A DNA stretch of 64,000 nucleotides from Terriglobia bacterium (lineage in GTDB: Bacteria > Acidobacteriota > Terriglobia > JAJPHL01), in the NCBI GenBank assembly GCA_021325275.1, contig JAJPHL010000055.1, positions 124,001 to 188,000 of the forward strand. The letters run 5' to 3'. This document shows positions 9,124 to 18,255 of this stretch, piece after piece. The notes under the pieces are model-generated. The model searched no databases. It was given only the letters and a program-made list of their open reading frames with translations, and was not told the DNA's origin. Positions within the stretch are counted from its first letter, which is position 1. Each line of letters opens with the position of its first letter. The translations under genes and the position numbers were made by a program.

Positions 9124-9687
9124 TCACATCGGCCCCGATTTCGGCAGTTCGATTCCGAACTGCTGCGCGTACTCCGCGTGCAGTTTGTGAAAGAAGCCGA
9201 ATTTCATGACCTCGGGACCGGCCATGCGGCCCAGCGGATTGTCGCCGAACGCGCGATCGAGAACGTCGAAGCAAATGTGCCAACCGGTGGCGCCCATCGC
9301 GATGAAGCGGCGATCGATGGCGGTCCACAACGTCAGGCGCGTGCCGCCGTCACGCGGTTCCAGTTCCCAGCGCATGGGATTTCCCCAAGACGTGTATTCC
9401 AGCACCTTAGGAGCGTCGGCGCGCGTCACCACGGTTTCGAAAACGTTGTACGGCGGCGGCTGACCCACGGTGGTGAGTTTCACTTTCGCGCCCACGGTGG
9501 CCAAACTCGTGTCGGCTTCAAAAGGAGCCCACTCGCGCAGTTGCGCGGGATCGGTAAGCGCCTGCCAAACTTTTTCCGGCGAGTGGCGCAGTTCGCGTAC
9601 CACAACAAGCTCCCACTTCGGCCCGTCGACTTTTTTGATTTGCGCACCGTGGGCGGGCGCCGGCATGTATTGTTCGTGTGCGGTCAT
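9124..9687 (-). CDS. SRPBCC (AHSA1/START-fold) protein
   Basis: The protein has 187 residues. The opening strand and helix contain ELRHSPEKVWQALTDPAQLREW, shown here in two parts: strand 'VVVREL' and the AHSA1 signature 'VWQALTDPAQLREW'. A hydrophobic cavity fold of this type binds small ligands. Its start overlaps the ArsR stop by four bases (ATGA), so the regulator and this protein are made together. ArsR plus AHSA1 plus DoxX is a common arrangement in soil bacteria. The ligand is unknown. Confidence 0.87.
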   Translation of the reverse strand: MTAHEQYMPAPAHGAQIKKVDGPKWELVVVRELRHSPEKVWQALTDPAQLREWAPFEADTSLATVGAKVKLTTVGQPPPYNVFETVVTRADAPKVLEYTSWGNPMRWELEPRDGGTRLTLWTAIDRRFIAMGATGWHICFDVLDRAFGDNPLGRMAGPEVMKFGFFHKLHAEYAQQFGIELPKSGPM

Positions 9688-10031
9688 TGGATTCTTCTCC
9701 TTGGTTTCTTTTTTGTTTCTTCCGGTGGATGGATGCGGTCCAAATGGCGTTCCAGAGCATCCACGTGACGCGACCAGAACCGGCGGAACTGGGCGAGCCA
9801 CTCATCGAGCTCCTGGAACCGCTCAGGCTTTAACTGATAAAGACGTCTCTGTGCGTCCACTTTTGCCTCCACAAAACCCGCCTCGCGCAGCACGCGCAGG
9901 TGCTTGGAAACCATCGGTTGCGGCATGCGAAGCTGGCGCTCAATCTCTCCCACCGACTGCTGGGAGGTGATCAGCAGGCTCAGGATCGCGCGCCGGTTCG
10001 GCTCGGCAATGATTTCAAAGGCGGTTTCCAC
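9684..10031 (-). CDS. ArsR-family winged-helix repressor
   Basis: The protein has 115 residues. It has the ArsR fold: 'AEPNRRAILSLL', the recognition helix 'MPQPMVSKHLRVLREAG', and a wing 'RRLYQLKP'. No cysteine pair for metal binding is seen, so it is of the SRPBCC-linked, non-metal type. The start is GTG (10029-10031). A promoter with a -10 seven bases upstream predicts a leaderless or nearly leaderless mRNA. A palindrome overlapping that promoter is the likely site of self-repression. Confidence 0.9.
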   Translation of the reverse strand: METAFEIIAEPNRRAILSLLITSQQSVGEIERQLRMPQPMVSKHLRVLREAGFVEAKVDAQRRLYQLKPERFQELDEWLAQFRRFWSRHVDALERHLDRIHPPEETKKKPRRRIQ

Positions 10032-10038
10032 GCCTCAG

Positions 10039-10068
10039 AATATACCTCAGTTGGTATATACGTGTCAA
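10039..10068 (-). promoter_or_regulatory. sigma-70-type promoter with overlapping palindromic operator for the ArsR operon
   Basis: On the minus strand TTGACA (10063-10068) and TATATT (10039-10044) are separated by 18 bases. The inverted repeat ATATACC-N6-GGTATAT (10040-10059) covers the spacer and reaches into the -10. This is the expected place for an autorepressor site. The start codon lies seven bases beyond the -10. Confidence 0.7.
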
Positions 10069-10097
10069 GGAATATATGAGGGGAAAAAACGGTCCGC

Positions 10098-10781
10098 CTA
10101 CGGCAAGGAAAGAAACCGCTGAATCTCGCGCATCACGCGGGCGCTCTGATCCGTTTCAAAAAGATGTTGCGCGTGCTCGGAGCCATCCAGGAGGATCAAC
10201 TCTTTCGGCTGCGGTGCTTTTTCATACTGCGCGCGGATGGCGGGAAGCCGCGGCCCGGCCGCATTGCGGTCATCGCGCGCCAGGATGAAAAGACTGCGCG
10301 ACTTCAGGCCGTCGGCCGGGAGATTCGGCGCGCTTCCAAGGAAAACGATGCGATCGATCTCGCCGGGCGCGGCTTTTATCGATGCGTCGCCCGCGGCGCT
10401 GCCGCCGAAACTCGCGCCGATCACCGAGACGGTCTTGGCGCCGTGCGACTTCATGTAGCGAACGGCGGCGAGCACATCTTTTTCAAACGGCGCGTTGTCG
10501 AAATCCGCTTGCCCCGGGCCGCTTGAGCAACCGAATCCGCGGAAGTCGATGGCGATGACTCCAAATCCTTTCGCGCGCAACTCTCTTGCTTGCGCGCTCC
10601 AGCTCTCTTTCTTGAATTGACCGCCGTGCGCGAGAACTACGGAGCGGACGCCCCCGCCATAGAGGTCGGCGCAGATCTTTCCGCCATCGTCGGCGCGAAG
10701 AGAGATCGGTTGCTGCGCTGCGGCGACGGTCGCGAGGGCAACGAGCGACAACAGGCGGATGGCGGATTTCATACTCTTCAT
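10098..10781 (-). CDS. secreted alpha/beta hydrolase
   Basis: The protein has 227 residues with a signal peptide (about 1-22, ending AAA-QQ). It has the hydrolase elements in order: an oxyanion-type HGG, the nucleophile in VIGASFGGSA, an acid in the ILARDDRN strand, and a His in DGSEHAQH near the end. The size and the lone hydrolase domain resemble small dienelactone-hydrolase-like or osmotically inducible esterases; the substrate is unknown. A second ATG three codons later (10772) is possible. It is head-to-head with the amidohydrolase gene with only 15 bases between the start codons. Confidence 0.8.
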   Translation of the reverse strand: MKSMKSAIRLLSLVALATVAAAQQPISLRADDGGKICADLYGGGVRSVVLAHGGQFKKESWSAQARELRAKGFGVIAIDFRGFGCSSGPGQADFDNAPFEKDVLAAVRYMKSHGAKTVSVIGASFGGSAAGDASIKAAPGEIDRIVFLGSAPNLPADGLKSRSLFILARDDRNAAGPRLPAIRAQYEKAPQPKELILLDGSEHAQHLFETDQSARVMREIQRFLSLP

Positions 10782-10796
10782 GTTAGCGTCAACTTG

Positions 10797-12101
10797 ATGC
10801 GACACTTCCGTCTCCTGCCATGTTTCGCGATTGTTCTTGCGTTGGCCGTCGCCGCGCTCAGCGCCCAGCCCATCGCGATTACCAACGTCACGGTGATCGA
10901 CGTAGTCACCGGGCGGCGCGACGCCGGTATGACAGTGGTCGCGCAAGGCGACAAGATCACCGCAGTCGGCCGCGGCGCAGCCATTCCGCGCGGGGCCGCG
11001 CGCGTCAACGGAAAAGGAAAATTCCTGATTCCCGGTCTATGGGACATGCACACGCATCATCAAGGCACCGGCGCCGAGTGCCTTGACCTTTTCGTCGCCA
11101 AGGGCATTGTGGGCACGCGTGACATGGGAGGCGACGCCGACTTCATTCTGCCGCTGCGAGACCGCGTGAAGTCGGGCGCGGTGTTCGGCCCGGAAATCGT
11201 CGCGTCGGGCCCGATCCTCGACGACGCGCCGGCGGCGTTTCCCTATCGCCGCCGCGTGACCAACGCGGCCGAAGCCAGAGTCGCGGTGGCCGATCTGAAG
11301 CGCCTCGGCGTCGACTTCATCAAGGTCCATGACCACACTCCGCGTGACGCTTATTTCGCGATCGCCGAGGAAGCGCCCAAACTCGGGCTGACGTTCGCGG
11401 GGCACGTTCCGATGGGCGTGAAGATCGAGGAAGCGGCCGATGCGGGCCAACGGAGCATCGAGCATCTTTCGAACTACGAAGTCTTCGGCCAGTGTATGAA
11501 GGGCGATGACTACACGCTCGAAGGATGCCGCCGTTTGTTCGAAAAACTCGCGGCCAAGGGCGTGTGGCAAACGCCGACGCTGGCGTTCTTTGAATCGATC
11601 CCCGACATGTTTTCCGGAAAGCCTCTGGCCCACGCCGAGTACGCGAGCGACTCACTGCTGGAGCTGACGCGCGGGAATATCAAGGCCTCGAATGTTCCCG
11701 CGGAGGCCCTCGACAAATATCGCCTCGCCGGGAAACTGAGCCTTCAGGTCATTGGTGACATGCACTCGCTGGGAAATCAATTTTTGGCCGGTTGCGACGG
11801 AATCGTGCCTGGCTTCTGTCTACACGACGAACTGGAATGGTTCACGAAAGCCGGATTCTCGCCGCTCGAAGCGTTGCAAACCGCGACCGTCAATCCCGCG
11901 CGATTCCTCGGGCGCGAGTCGAGCATCGGCGGCATTGCAATCGGCAAGCGCGCCGATTTGGTTCTCCTCGACGGCGATCCGCTGGTGGACATTCACAACG
12001 TCAGCCGGATTTCCGCCGTCGTCATAAGAGGCCGCCTCGTGGCGAAGGCCGAAATCGATCGGATTGTCCGGAGTCATCGGCGCGCCACGCAGAAGAACTA
12101 G
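10797..12101 (+). CDS. secreted amidohydrolase (metal-dependent hydrolase)
   Basis: The protein has 434 residues and a signal peptide (about 1-23). It has the amidohydrolase superfamily pattern: the HxH pair His85/His87 in WDMHTHH, a Lys176 that is probably carbamylated, His203 in AGHVP, His223 in IEHLSN and Asp334 in AGCDG. The C-terminal strands carry '[14 protein letters not shown]', which closes the small beta-sandwich domain. Relatives include imidazolonepropionase-like and prolidase-like enzymes; the substrate is not predictable. The ATG at 10797 is chosen because it is the one that gives the signal peptide, though it leaves almost no leader. The frame is open further upstream into the opposing gene. 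Confidence 0.85.
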   Translation: MRHFRLLPCFAIVLALAVAALSAQPIAITNVTVIDVVTGRRDAGMTVVAQGDKITAVGRGAAIPRGAARVNGKGKFLIPGLWDMHTHHQGTGAECLDLFVAKGIVGTRDMGGDADFILPLRDRVKSGAVFGPEIVASGPILDDAPAAFPYRRRVTNAAEARVAVADLKRLGVDFIKVHDHTPRDAYFAIAEEAPKLGLTFAGHVPMGVKIEEAADAGQRSIEHLSNYEVFGQCMKGDDYTLEGCRRLFEKLAAKGVWQTPTLAFFESIPDMFSGKPLAHAEYASDSLLELTRGNIKASNVPAEALDKYRLAGKLSLQVIGDMHSLGNQFLAGCDGIVPGFCLHDELEWFTKAGFSPLEALQTATVNPARFLGRESSIGGIAIGKRADLVLLDGDPLVDIHNVSRISAVVIRGRLVAKAEIDRIVRSHRRATQKN

Positions 12102-12171
12102 CCAGCCGGCGGGATTTCTTGCTAACCCTTTTTCCACTAGACCGTCTATGGGAACGGATACACTATGGAAT

Positions 12172-12525
12172 ATGGCTTCCAAAGACGCACGCACCCGCGA
12201 CGGGGAGATGCTACAGGGGACGCTCGACCTGTTGATTCTGCAAACTTTGCGCCCCGGTCCGGCGCACGGACACACCATCGCGCACATCATCGAGCATCGC
12301 TCCGATTCCGTGCTTCAAGTCGAACACGGATCGCTGTACCCGGCGCTGCATCGCTTGGAAGATCGCCGGTGGATCGCGTCTTTCTGGGGAACGTCCGAAC
12401 ACAATCGCAGGGCCCGCTACTATCGCCTGACTCCCGCGGGACGCAAACGGCTCAGCGAGGAAACCACACGCTGGGCGCGCTTGACCGGCGCCGTGAATCG
12501 CGTCTTGAAACTCGTCGAGGAATAA
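12172..12525 (+). CDS. PadR-family transcriptional regulator
   Basis: The protein has 117 residues. It has the PadR winged helix: '[14 protein letters not shown]', GPAHGHTIA, and '[19 protein letters not shown]', then a short C-terminal helix for dimerisation. A TACACT (12159-12164) lies seven bases before the ATG, so a leaderless start fits; an ATG at 12148 in the same frame is the alternative. The permease gene starts four bases after its stop. PadR regulators next to ADOP permeases are frequent in acidobacteria and probably control them. Confidence 0.88.
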   Translation: MASKDARTRDGEMLQGTLDLLILQTLRPGPAHGHTIAHIIEHRSDSVLQVEHGSLYPALHRLEDRRWIASFWGTSEHNRRARYYRLTPAGRKRLSEETTRWARLTGAVNRVLKLVEE

Positions 12526-12529
12526 CCAA

Positions 12530-15145
12530 ATGAGTTGGTTCCGTTTCCTGCGGCGCAAACGCTGGGACGACGAACGCGCCCGCGAGCTCGAGGCTTATCT
12601 CGAGAACGAAACGCTCGACAACATCGCGCGCGGCATGCCGCCGGAAGACGCACGCTACGCAGCGCAACGCAAACTTGGAAACACCGTTCTCATCCGCGAG
12701 GAGATTTACGACATGAACAGCATCGCTTTTCTCGAAACGTGGCAGCGCGACCTGCGCCAGGCCTTCCGCGGACTCTGGAAAAATCCCGGATTCACGATCG
12801 CCGTGCTGGTTGTGCTGGCGCTCGGCATCGGTGTGAACACGGCGATCTTCAACGTTGTGAACGCGGTGTTGCTGCGTCCCCTGCCGTTTGAGGACTCCGC
12901 TTCGATCGTGAGTTTGTTCCATGTCCCGCCGCAAGCGCAGTTTCCGGGCATCACTCGATTCGTGCTTTCGCCGGCGAATTATCTCGACTGGAAAGCGTCG
13001 AGCACTTCGTTCGAGAGCATGGCGGCGTACGCAACTCGCCAACTTACGTTGACCGGTGGCGATCAACCCGAAGCGCTCCTGGCCGCCGTGGTCGCACCGG
13101 AGTTTTTCACGGTCACGCGAGTGTCGCCGGAGCGCGGCCGCGCCTTCTCCGCCGATTCCGATCGGCCCGGACACCCGAAGGAAGCCGTGATCAGCCATTC
13201 ATTCTGGCTCACGCACATGGCGTCGAATCCCAACGTGCTGGGACAAACGCTGGTTCTCAATCGCGAGACCTATACGATTGTCGGCGTGATGCCCGCGCGA
13301 ATCGAGTTGAAGGCGTGGAGCGCGACCAACGCGCAACTCTGGGTGCCACTCGTCTGGGACGATGCGGACCGCGCGGTGCGCGGCAATCACAACTATCTGG
13401 TGGTAGCGCGTCTGAAGTCCGGCGTGACGATCGCGCGCGCGGGCGCCGAGCTCGACGCCATTTCGAAGCGGCTCGCCGTAGCGTATCCCAAAGACGACGC
13501 CGGATGGGGATCGACGATCATGCCGCTGAGTGAAATGATCGTCGGCGATGTGCGCGAACGGCTCTGGGTATTGCTGGGAGCGGTCGGGTTCGTGCTGTTG
13601 ATCGCCAGCGCCAACGTAGCGAATCTCACTTTGGCGCGCACTCTGGGACGCCGCAAGGAAATGGCGGTGCGTGCCGCGTTGGGCGCCACGCGCGGGCAAG
13701 TCCTGCAGTTCGTACTCGCGGAAAGTCTGCTGCTTTCGGTGGCGGGCGGCGCCATCGGCCTGGCGCTTGCGTCTCTCGGAATGCCGGCGGTGCGCGCGAT
13801 GTTGGCGGGTCAACTCCCGCGCGCCAGCGAGATTTCGCTCGACCCGCGCGTGCTGATCTTCACGTTCGCGATCTCGTTGTTCGCGGGCGTCGCCGCCGGA
13901 ATCGTGCCGGCGTTGCGCGCCGGCCGCGTGAACTTGAACGACACACTCAAGCAAGGCGGACGTGGCGAGACGCGCGCGACCGGCGCACGCACCCGCGGAC
14001 TGCTGGTGGTCTCGGAAGTGGCGCTGTCGTTTGTGTTGCTGGTTGGCGCGGGATTATTGATCCGCAGTTTTTGGGCGCTGCGCGCCGCGAATCCAGGATT
14101 CGATCCGCGCAACGTCGCCACCATGTCGATGTTCATTCCTCCCGCGAAGTACGCGACACCCGCGCAGCAATCCGCATTCTTCGACGAAACCCTGCGGCGC
14201 ACACGCGCGCTGCCGGGAATCGAAGCGGCCGCGTTCGTCGACAATCCGCCGTTGACGGGAGGATCGATGCAGCCCGTCACGATTGAAGGACAACCGATCG
14301 TCGCGATGTCGGAGCAACCAGAAGTGGCCACGCGCCGGGCGAGTCCTGGATATTTGCAAACGATGCGCCTGCCGCTGCGATTGGGACGCGACTTCCGCGA
14401 CGACGACGCGTACGTGGTGCTGGTCAGCGAATCGATGGCGCGTCAATTCTGGCCAAACGAAAATCCCCTCGGACGCCACATGCGATTCACCTTCCACCCG
14501 GAAAACTTGTGGGAAGTGATCGGCGTGGTGGGTGACGTAAAGACGGGCGACTTGGCGGAGTCGCCGCGATCGACGGTTTATCAGTGCACGAACAAATTGG
14601 CCGGCCCGTTTGCGACGCTCGTGGCGCGCACGTCGGGCGATCCCAACGGATTTGTGAAATCGATCGTCGATGTGATTCACCAAGTCGATCGCGACGAACC
14701 GGCGCAGAACATCCAGTCGATGGAAGAATTGGTCGACACGACAATTGCGCCGGAACGTTTGAGCGCGTTGCTGCTGGGGGTGTTCGCGGCGCTCGCGGTG
14801 GCGCTGGCCGGCGTGGGAATCTATGGGGTGCTGGCATACGCCGTGCGCAGCCGCACGCGCGAAATCGGAATTCGCGCGGCGTTGGGCGCGGACATGGGCG
14901 CGATCGTGCGCTTGGTGCTGATCGAAGGACTCAAACCCGCGCTCGTAGGGATCGCCGCCGGTGCGGCGGGAGCATTGGCGCTGGCGCGCCTGATGACCGG
15001 CTTGGTCTACGGCGTCAGCACGTCCGATCCCGCGACGTTGGCGGCGGTCGCGGTGCTGTTCTTCACCGTGTCGACGATGGCGAGTATTCTGCCGGCGTAT
15101 CGCGCGTCGAAAGTGGATCCGCTGAGGACCCTGCGGGAAGAGTAA
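12530..15145 (+). CDS. ADOP-type ABC transporter permease (MacB/FtsX-like)
   Basis: The protein has 871 residues. A short permease-prefix domain of about 70 residues is followed by a first membrane helix (88-110), a large MacB-like periplasmic domain, an FtsX block of three helices (about 345-450), a further helix, a second periplasmic domain, and a final FtsX block (about 750-860). This is the duplicated layout of TIGR03434, the acidobacterial duplicated orphan permease. No ATPase gene is beside it, as is usual. It may work as a mechanotransmitting exporter with a remote MacB-type ATPase. It forms an operon with PadR. Confidence 0.92.
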   Translation: MSWFRFLRRKRWDDERARELEAYLENETLDNIARGMPPEDARYAAQRKLGNTVLIREEIYDMNSIAFLETWQRDLRQAFRGLWKNPGFTIAVLVVLALGIGVNTAIFNVVNAVLLRPLPFEDSASIVSLFHVPPQAQFPGITRFVLSPANYLDWKASSTSFESMAAYATRQLTLTGGDQPEALLAAVVAPEFFTVTRVSPERGRAFSADSDRPGHPKEAVISHSFWLTHMASNPNVLGQTLVLNRETYTIVGVMPARIELKAWSATNAQLWVPLVWDDADRAVRGNHNYLVVARLKSGVTIARAGAELDAISKRLAVAYPKDDAGWGSTIMPLSEMIVGDVRERLWVLLGAVGFVLLIASANVANLTLARTLGRRKEMAVRAALGATRGQVLQFVLAESLLLSVAGGAIGLALASLGMPAVRAMLAGQLPRASEISLDPRVLIFTFAISLFAGVAAGIVPALRAGRVNLNDTLKQGGRGETRATGARTRGLLVVSEVALSFVLLVGAGLLIRSFWALRAANPGFDPRNVATMSMFIPPAKYATPAQQSAFFDETLRRTRALPGIEAAAFVDNPPLTGGSMQPVTIEGQPIVAMSEQPEVATRRASPGYLQTMRLPLRLGRDFRDDDAYVVLVSESMARQFWPNENPLGRHMRFTFHPENLWEVIGVVGDVKTGDLAESPRSTVYQCTNKLAGPFATLVARTSGDPNGFVKSIVDVIHQVDRDEPAQNIQSMEELVDTTIAPERLSALLLGVFAALAVALAGVGIYGVLAYAVRSRTREIGIRAALGADMGAIVRLVLIEGLKPALVGIAAGAAGALALARLMTGLVYGVSTSDPATLAAVAVLFFTVSTMASILPAYRASKVDPLRTLREE

Positions 15146-16492
15146 TCACTTGCCGCGCAACTCGATGCCAAGCTGCGCGCACTTCTTGTACAAATGACTC
15201 CGCTCGAGACCCAGCACGCGCGCCGTTTCCGTCATGTTGTAGCCGCGGGCTTCGAATTCCGCTTCGATCGTGGCGCGTTCGAAATCGCGGGCCCGCGCGG
15301 CGAGCGTGCCCGATCCGGCGGCGGGAAGCGATGCCGACACAGCGGGGAGCGTTTGGCGCACCGTTTCGGCGTCGACGGAATCGCCCGAGAGCAGCAGTAA
15401 TCGTTCGACCGTGTTGCGTAGCTCGCGCACATTGCCGGGCCAGGCGTGTCTTTCGAGCAGCGCCATCGCATCGGCGTCGACGGGCTTGACCTTCCAGTTG
15501 TTCATTTCCGAAATGCGGTGGACAAAATGATCGATGAGCGCAGGAATGTCGCCGTGACGCTCGCGCAGCGGCGGCAGCATCACCGGAAAAACGTAGATGC
15601 GATGAAACAGGTCCTGGCGAAACGCGCCCTTGCGGACTTGCTCTTCCAAATTCCGATGCGTCGCCACGACCACACGCACGTCCACACGCACCGGTCCAGC
15701 GCCGCCGACGCGTTCGATCTCGCCGCCTTCGAGGACGCGCAGTAATTTCGCCTGCATGATCGCCGGCATGTCGCCGATTTCATCGAGGAAGAGTGTGCCG
15801 CGATTCGCTTGCTCGAATTTCCCCAGATGCCGCGAGGCCGCGCCGGTGAACGCGCCCTTTTCGTGTCCGAACAATTCCGATTCGATCAGTTCTTGCGGGA
15901 CGGCGGCACAGTTCAGGGTGATGAAGGCCTGCTTGCGTCGCGGACTCCCTTCATGCACCGCGCGCGCGACGAGTTCCTTGCCGGTTCCTGTTTCGCCGAG
16001 AATGCACACGCGCGACTCGCCCGCCGCCACGCGCTCCACTTGCTGCATCACGCGCCGCATCGCTTCACTCTTCCAGATAATCTCATGCGTCCCGGCGCGC
16101 TTCAGCAGTTCCCGATTCTCGCGCTCCAACCGCGAGAGCCGCAGCGCGTTTTCCACCGAGAGCAAGAGACGTTCCGATGAAATCGGCTTCTCGAGAAAAT
16201 CCACCGCGCCCAGTTTCGTGGCGCGCACCGCCATGTCGACCGTGGCTTGACCCGAGATCATCACCACGGCCGTCGTGATTCCCAAGGCGCGGATTTCTTC
16301 GAGCAGCGCGATGCCGTCCATGCCGGGCATGACGACGTCGGAGAAAATCAAATCGAAGGTCTGCGATTTTAGAAGTTCGAGCGCGCGCGGCCCGCTGTCG
16401 GCGACCACGGCTTCCTCGCCCGCCAGGCGAAAGGCGCGCGAGAGCGACGCGAGTGTATTCGCGTCGTCGTCGACAATCAAGAGTTTGCTCAT
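15146..16492 (-). CDS. NtrC-family sigma-54-dependent response regulator
   Basis: The protein has 448 residues. The receiver domain has the phospho-acceptor Asp52 (SDVVMPG) and acidic pocket DDD at 8-10. The AAA+ domain has the Walker A GETGTGKE (166-173), the sigma-54-contact loop GAFTGA (213-218) and Walker B LFLDEIG. A Fis-type helix-turn-helix ends the protein (NMTETARVLGLERSHLYKK). It activates sigma-54 promoters when phosphorylated, with NtrX as the nearest named relative. Its ATG overlaps the kinase stop by four bases. Its stop is one base from the end of the convergent permease gene. Confidence 0.93.
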   Translation of the reverse strand: MSKLLIVDDDANTLASLSRAFRLAGEEAVVADSGPRALELLKSQTFDLIFSDVVMPGMDGIALLEEIRALGITTAVVMISGQATVDMAVRATKLGAVDFLEKPISSERLLLSVENALRLSRLERENRELLKRAGTHEIIWKSEAMRRVMQQVERVAAGESRVCILGETGTGKELVARAVHEGSPRRKQAFITLNCAAVPQELIESELFGHEKGAFTGAASRHLGKFEQANRGTLFLDEIGDMPAIMQAKLLRVLEGGEIERVGGAGPVRVDVRVVVATHRNLEEQVRKGAFRQDLFHRIYVFPVMLPPLRERHGDIPALIDHFVHRISEMNNWKVKPVDADAMALLERHAWPGNVRELRNTVERLLLLSGDSVDAETVRQTLPAVSASLPAAGSGTLAARARDFERATIEAEFEARGYNMTETARVLGLERSHLYKKCAQLGIELRGK

Positions 16493-18255
16493 GCCGGCCC
16501 CATCCCGCTGCACTCCGGCTTTTGATTCGCCGGCAACTCTATAATAAAGGTTGCGCCTTCAGTCAGCGTGCTCTCCACCCAAATGCGTCCCTTGTGATCG
16601 CTCACCACGCTCTGCACGATGGCGAGACCCAATCCCGTGCCGTGCTGCTTCGTGGTGTAGTACGGCGTGAAGAGGCGCGAGCATTCTTCGGCCGTGAGTC
16701 CCTGGCCGGTGTCCGATACTTCGATCCGCGCGCCTCCGCCGAGAGAGTCGAGCGCGCGCGTGCGAACCGAGAGTCTTCCGCCTTGCGGCATGGCGTCCAT
16801 GGCGTTCAACACAAGGTTGCGGAGGGCGCGGCCGAGTTGCTCGGGATCGGCGGAAACGCGCGGCGCGCTTTTGTCGAGATCCAGTTCCGTCGTGATGGGC
16901 GGCTGATGCTCGCGAATCTGCGCGTCGAAGAGCCGCATCACTTCGGCGACACACGCGTTGGCGTCCACCTGCTGCAATTCCGGCTGCGGCATTTTCGCAA
17001 AATCGCTGAAGCGGCCGATGATCGCGCGCAGTTTACCTAACTCGCCGAGCAGCATGTCGGTGCTTTCGCGAAACACTTCGTCGAATTCACCAGGCGTTTG
17101 TTCGCGCGCGCGCCGCAGATTCTCCACCGTGATTTGTAGAGGGAAAAGCGGATTCTTCAACTCGTGGGCGAGTCTTCTGGCCAATTCGCGCCACGCCGCG
17201 ACGCGTTCGGCTTGAATCGCGCGTTCCCGCTGCTCGATCAGTTGCTCGGTCATGCGATTGAACGCGCGGGCGAGTTCGCCGATTTCGTCGCGGGAGGTTT
17301 CGGCAACGTGCGTCTCCCAATCGCCCGACGCCACGGCGCGCGCGCCGCGCGCCAATTCCTCCACTGGACGCGTGACTCGCTCCGTCACCCACCATCCAGT
17401 TAACACACCGAGGATGATTCCAGAAACTCCCGCGATCACGCCGACCCAGAGAATCCAGCGCTCCAGGGCCAGTTCTTCCGCCAGCGACGTCGCGACCGCC
17501 AAGACGCCGAGCAAATGTCCGGCGCGCTCAAGCGGCATGGCCGCGACGGCGTAGCGGTCCAGGGGCGCACTGCTCCATGGCACCACGGCGTTTTCGGTGT
17601 GATGCGATGATTCCACGCGCGACACCAAGTCCTTGAGCCGCGTGTCGACCGGCGCGTCGACGTTCACGAGAATCGCGTGAATGCCCGGCGCCGCGCCAAG
17701 CGACTCGAGAAACGCCTCGTCGACGCGCTTGCCGCCGGCCACGAGAATCGCGGCGTCGCCGGCTTTCACGGTCCGAAACGCCACCAGCGCGAGATCGGCG
17801 CCGTCGCGGCGGGGGACGCGCGTGAGAAACGCGCCGGCCGGCGGAGTTTCGCCGGCGGCCAACCAATCGTTGGCGTAATTGAAGCGCGCCGGCCAGTGCG
17901 CCGAAGAAATGATCGTGCGATTGTCGCGCAGAATGTCGAGGTAATCGAGCGACGCGGCCTCGGCTTGCGCCTGCGCTTCACCGAAGTACGTGGAAAAATC
18001 CGGCGACCGCTGCGACGCGTCGATGGCGATGCGCAAGATTTCGCGCGAAGCGGCGACGCGCTCGACACGTCTCGCGACTTCTTCGCCCTGGTCGGCGAGA
18101 CGCTGCTGAAACTGCGCGAGCAACGCGGCGCGGCGATCGTTGTCGATGCGATCGAAGGCGCGCCGCGTCAACACTGACACCGCGCCGGTGACAAGGGCCA
18201 CCACGCCCGAGGTGGTCAGCGCGAAAATCAACAGCAGGCGCGTGCGGAATCTCAC
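16489..18255 (-). CDS. membrane histidine kinase, NtrY-like
   Basis: With the GTG start at 18253-18255 the protein has 588 residues. That start overlaps the upstream stop as GTGA, matching the coupling seen in the next gene pair; a longer frame from 18294 exists. It has a first membrane helix (about 5-29), a periplasmic sensor region of about 240 residues, a second helix (266-290), a HAMP domain, a dimerisation helix with the phospho-accepting His364 in LAHELKNPL, and an ATPase domain with the N-box NLVLNAMDAM and GTGLGLAIV. It should phosphorylate the NtrC-type regulator encoded directly downstream. The periplasmic region is where a solute-binding protein could dock. Confidence 0.92.
   Translation of the reverse strand: MRFRTRLLLIFALTTSGVVALVTGAVSVLTRRAFDRIDNDRRAALLAQFQQRLADQGEEVARRVERVAASREILRIAIDASQRSPDFSTYFGEAQAQAEAASLDYLDILRDNRTIISSAHWPARFNYANDWLAAGETPPAGAFLTRVPRRDGADLALVAFRTVKAGDAAILVAGGKRVDEAFLESLGAAPGIHAILVNVDAPVDTRLKDLVSRVESSHHTENAVVPWSSAPLDRYAVAAMPLERAGHLLGVLAVATSLAEELALERWILWVGVIAGVSGIILGVLTGWWVTERVTRPVEELARGARAVASGDWETHVAETSRDEIGELARAFNRMTEQLIEQRERAIQAERVAAWRELARRLAHELKNPLFPLQITVENLRRAREQTPGEFDEVFRESTDMLLGELGKLRAIIGRFSDFAKMPQPELQQVDANACVAEVMRLFDAQIREHQPPITTELDLDKSAPRVSADPEQLGRALRNLVLNAMDAMPQGGRLSVRTRALDSLGGGARIEVSDTGQGLTAEECSRLFTPYYTTKQHGTGLGLAIVQSVVSDHKGRIWVESTLTEGATFIIELPANQKPECSGMGPA

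Noticed and set aside
10590-10796. Upstream extension of the amidohydrolase frame
   Set aside because: It would bury the signal peptide and overlaps the divergent gene.
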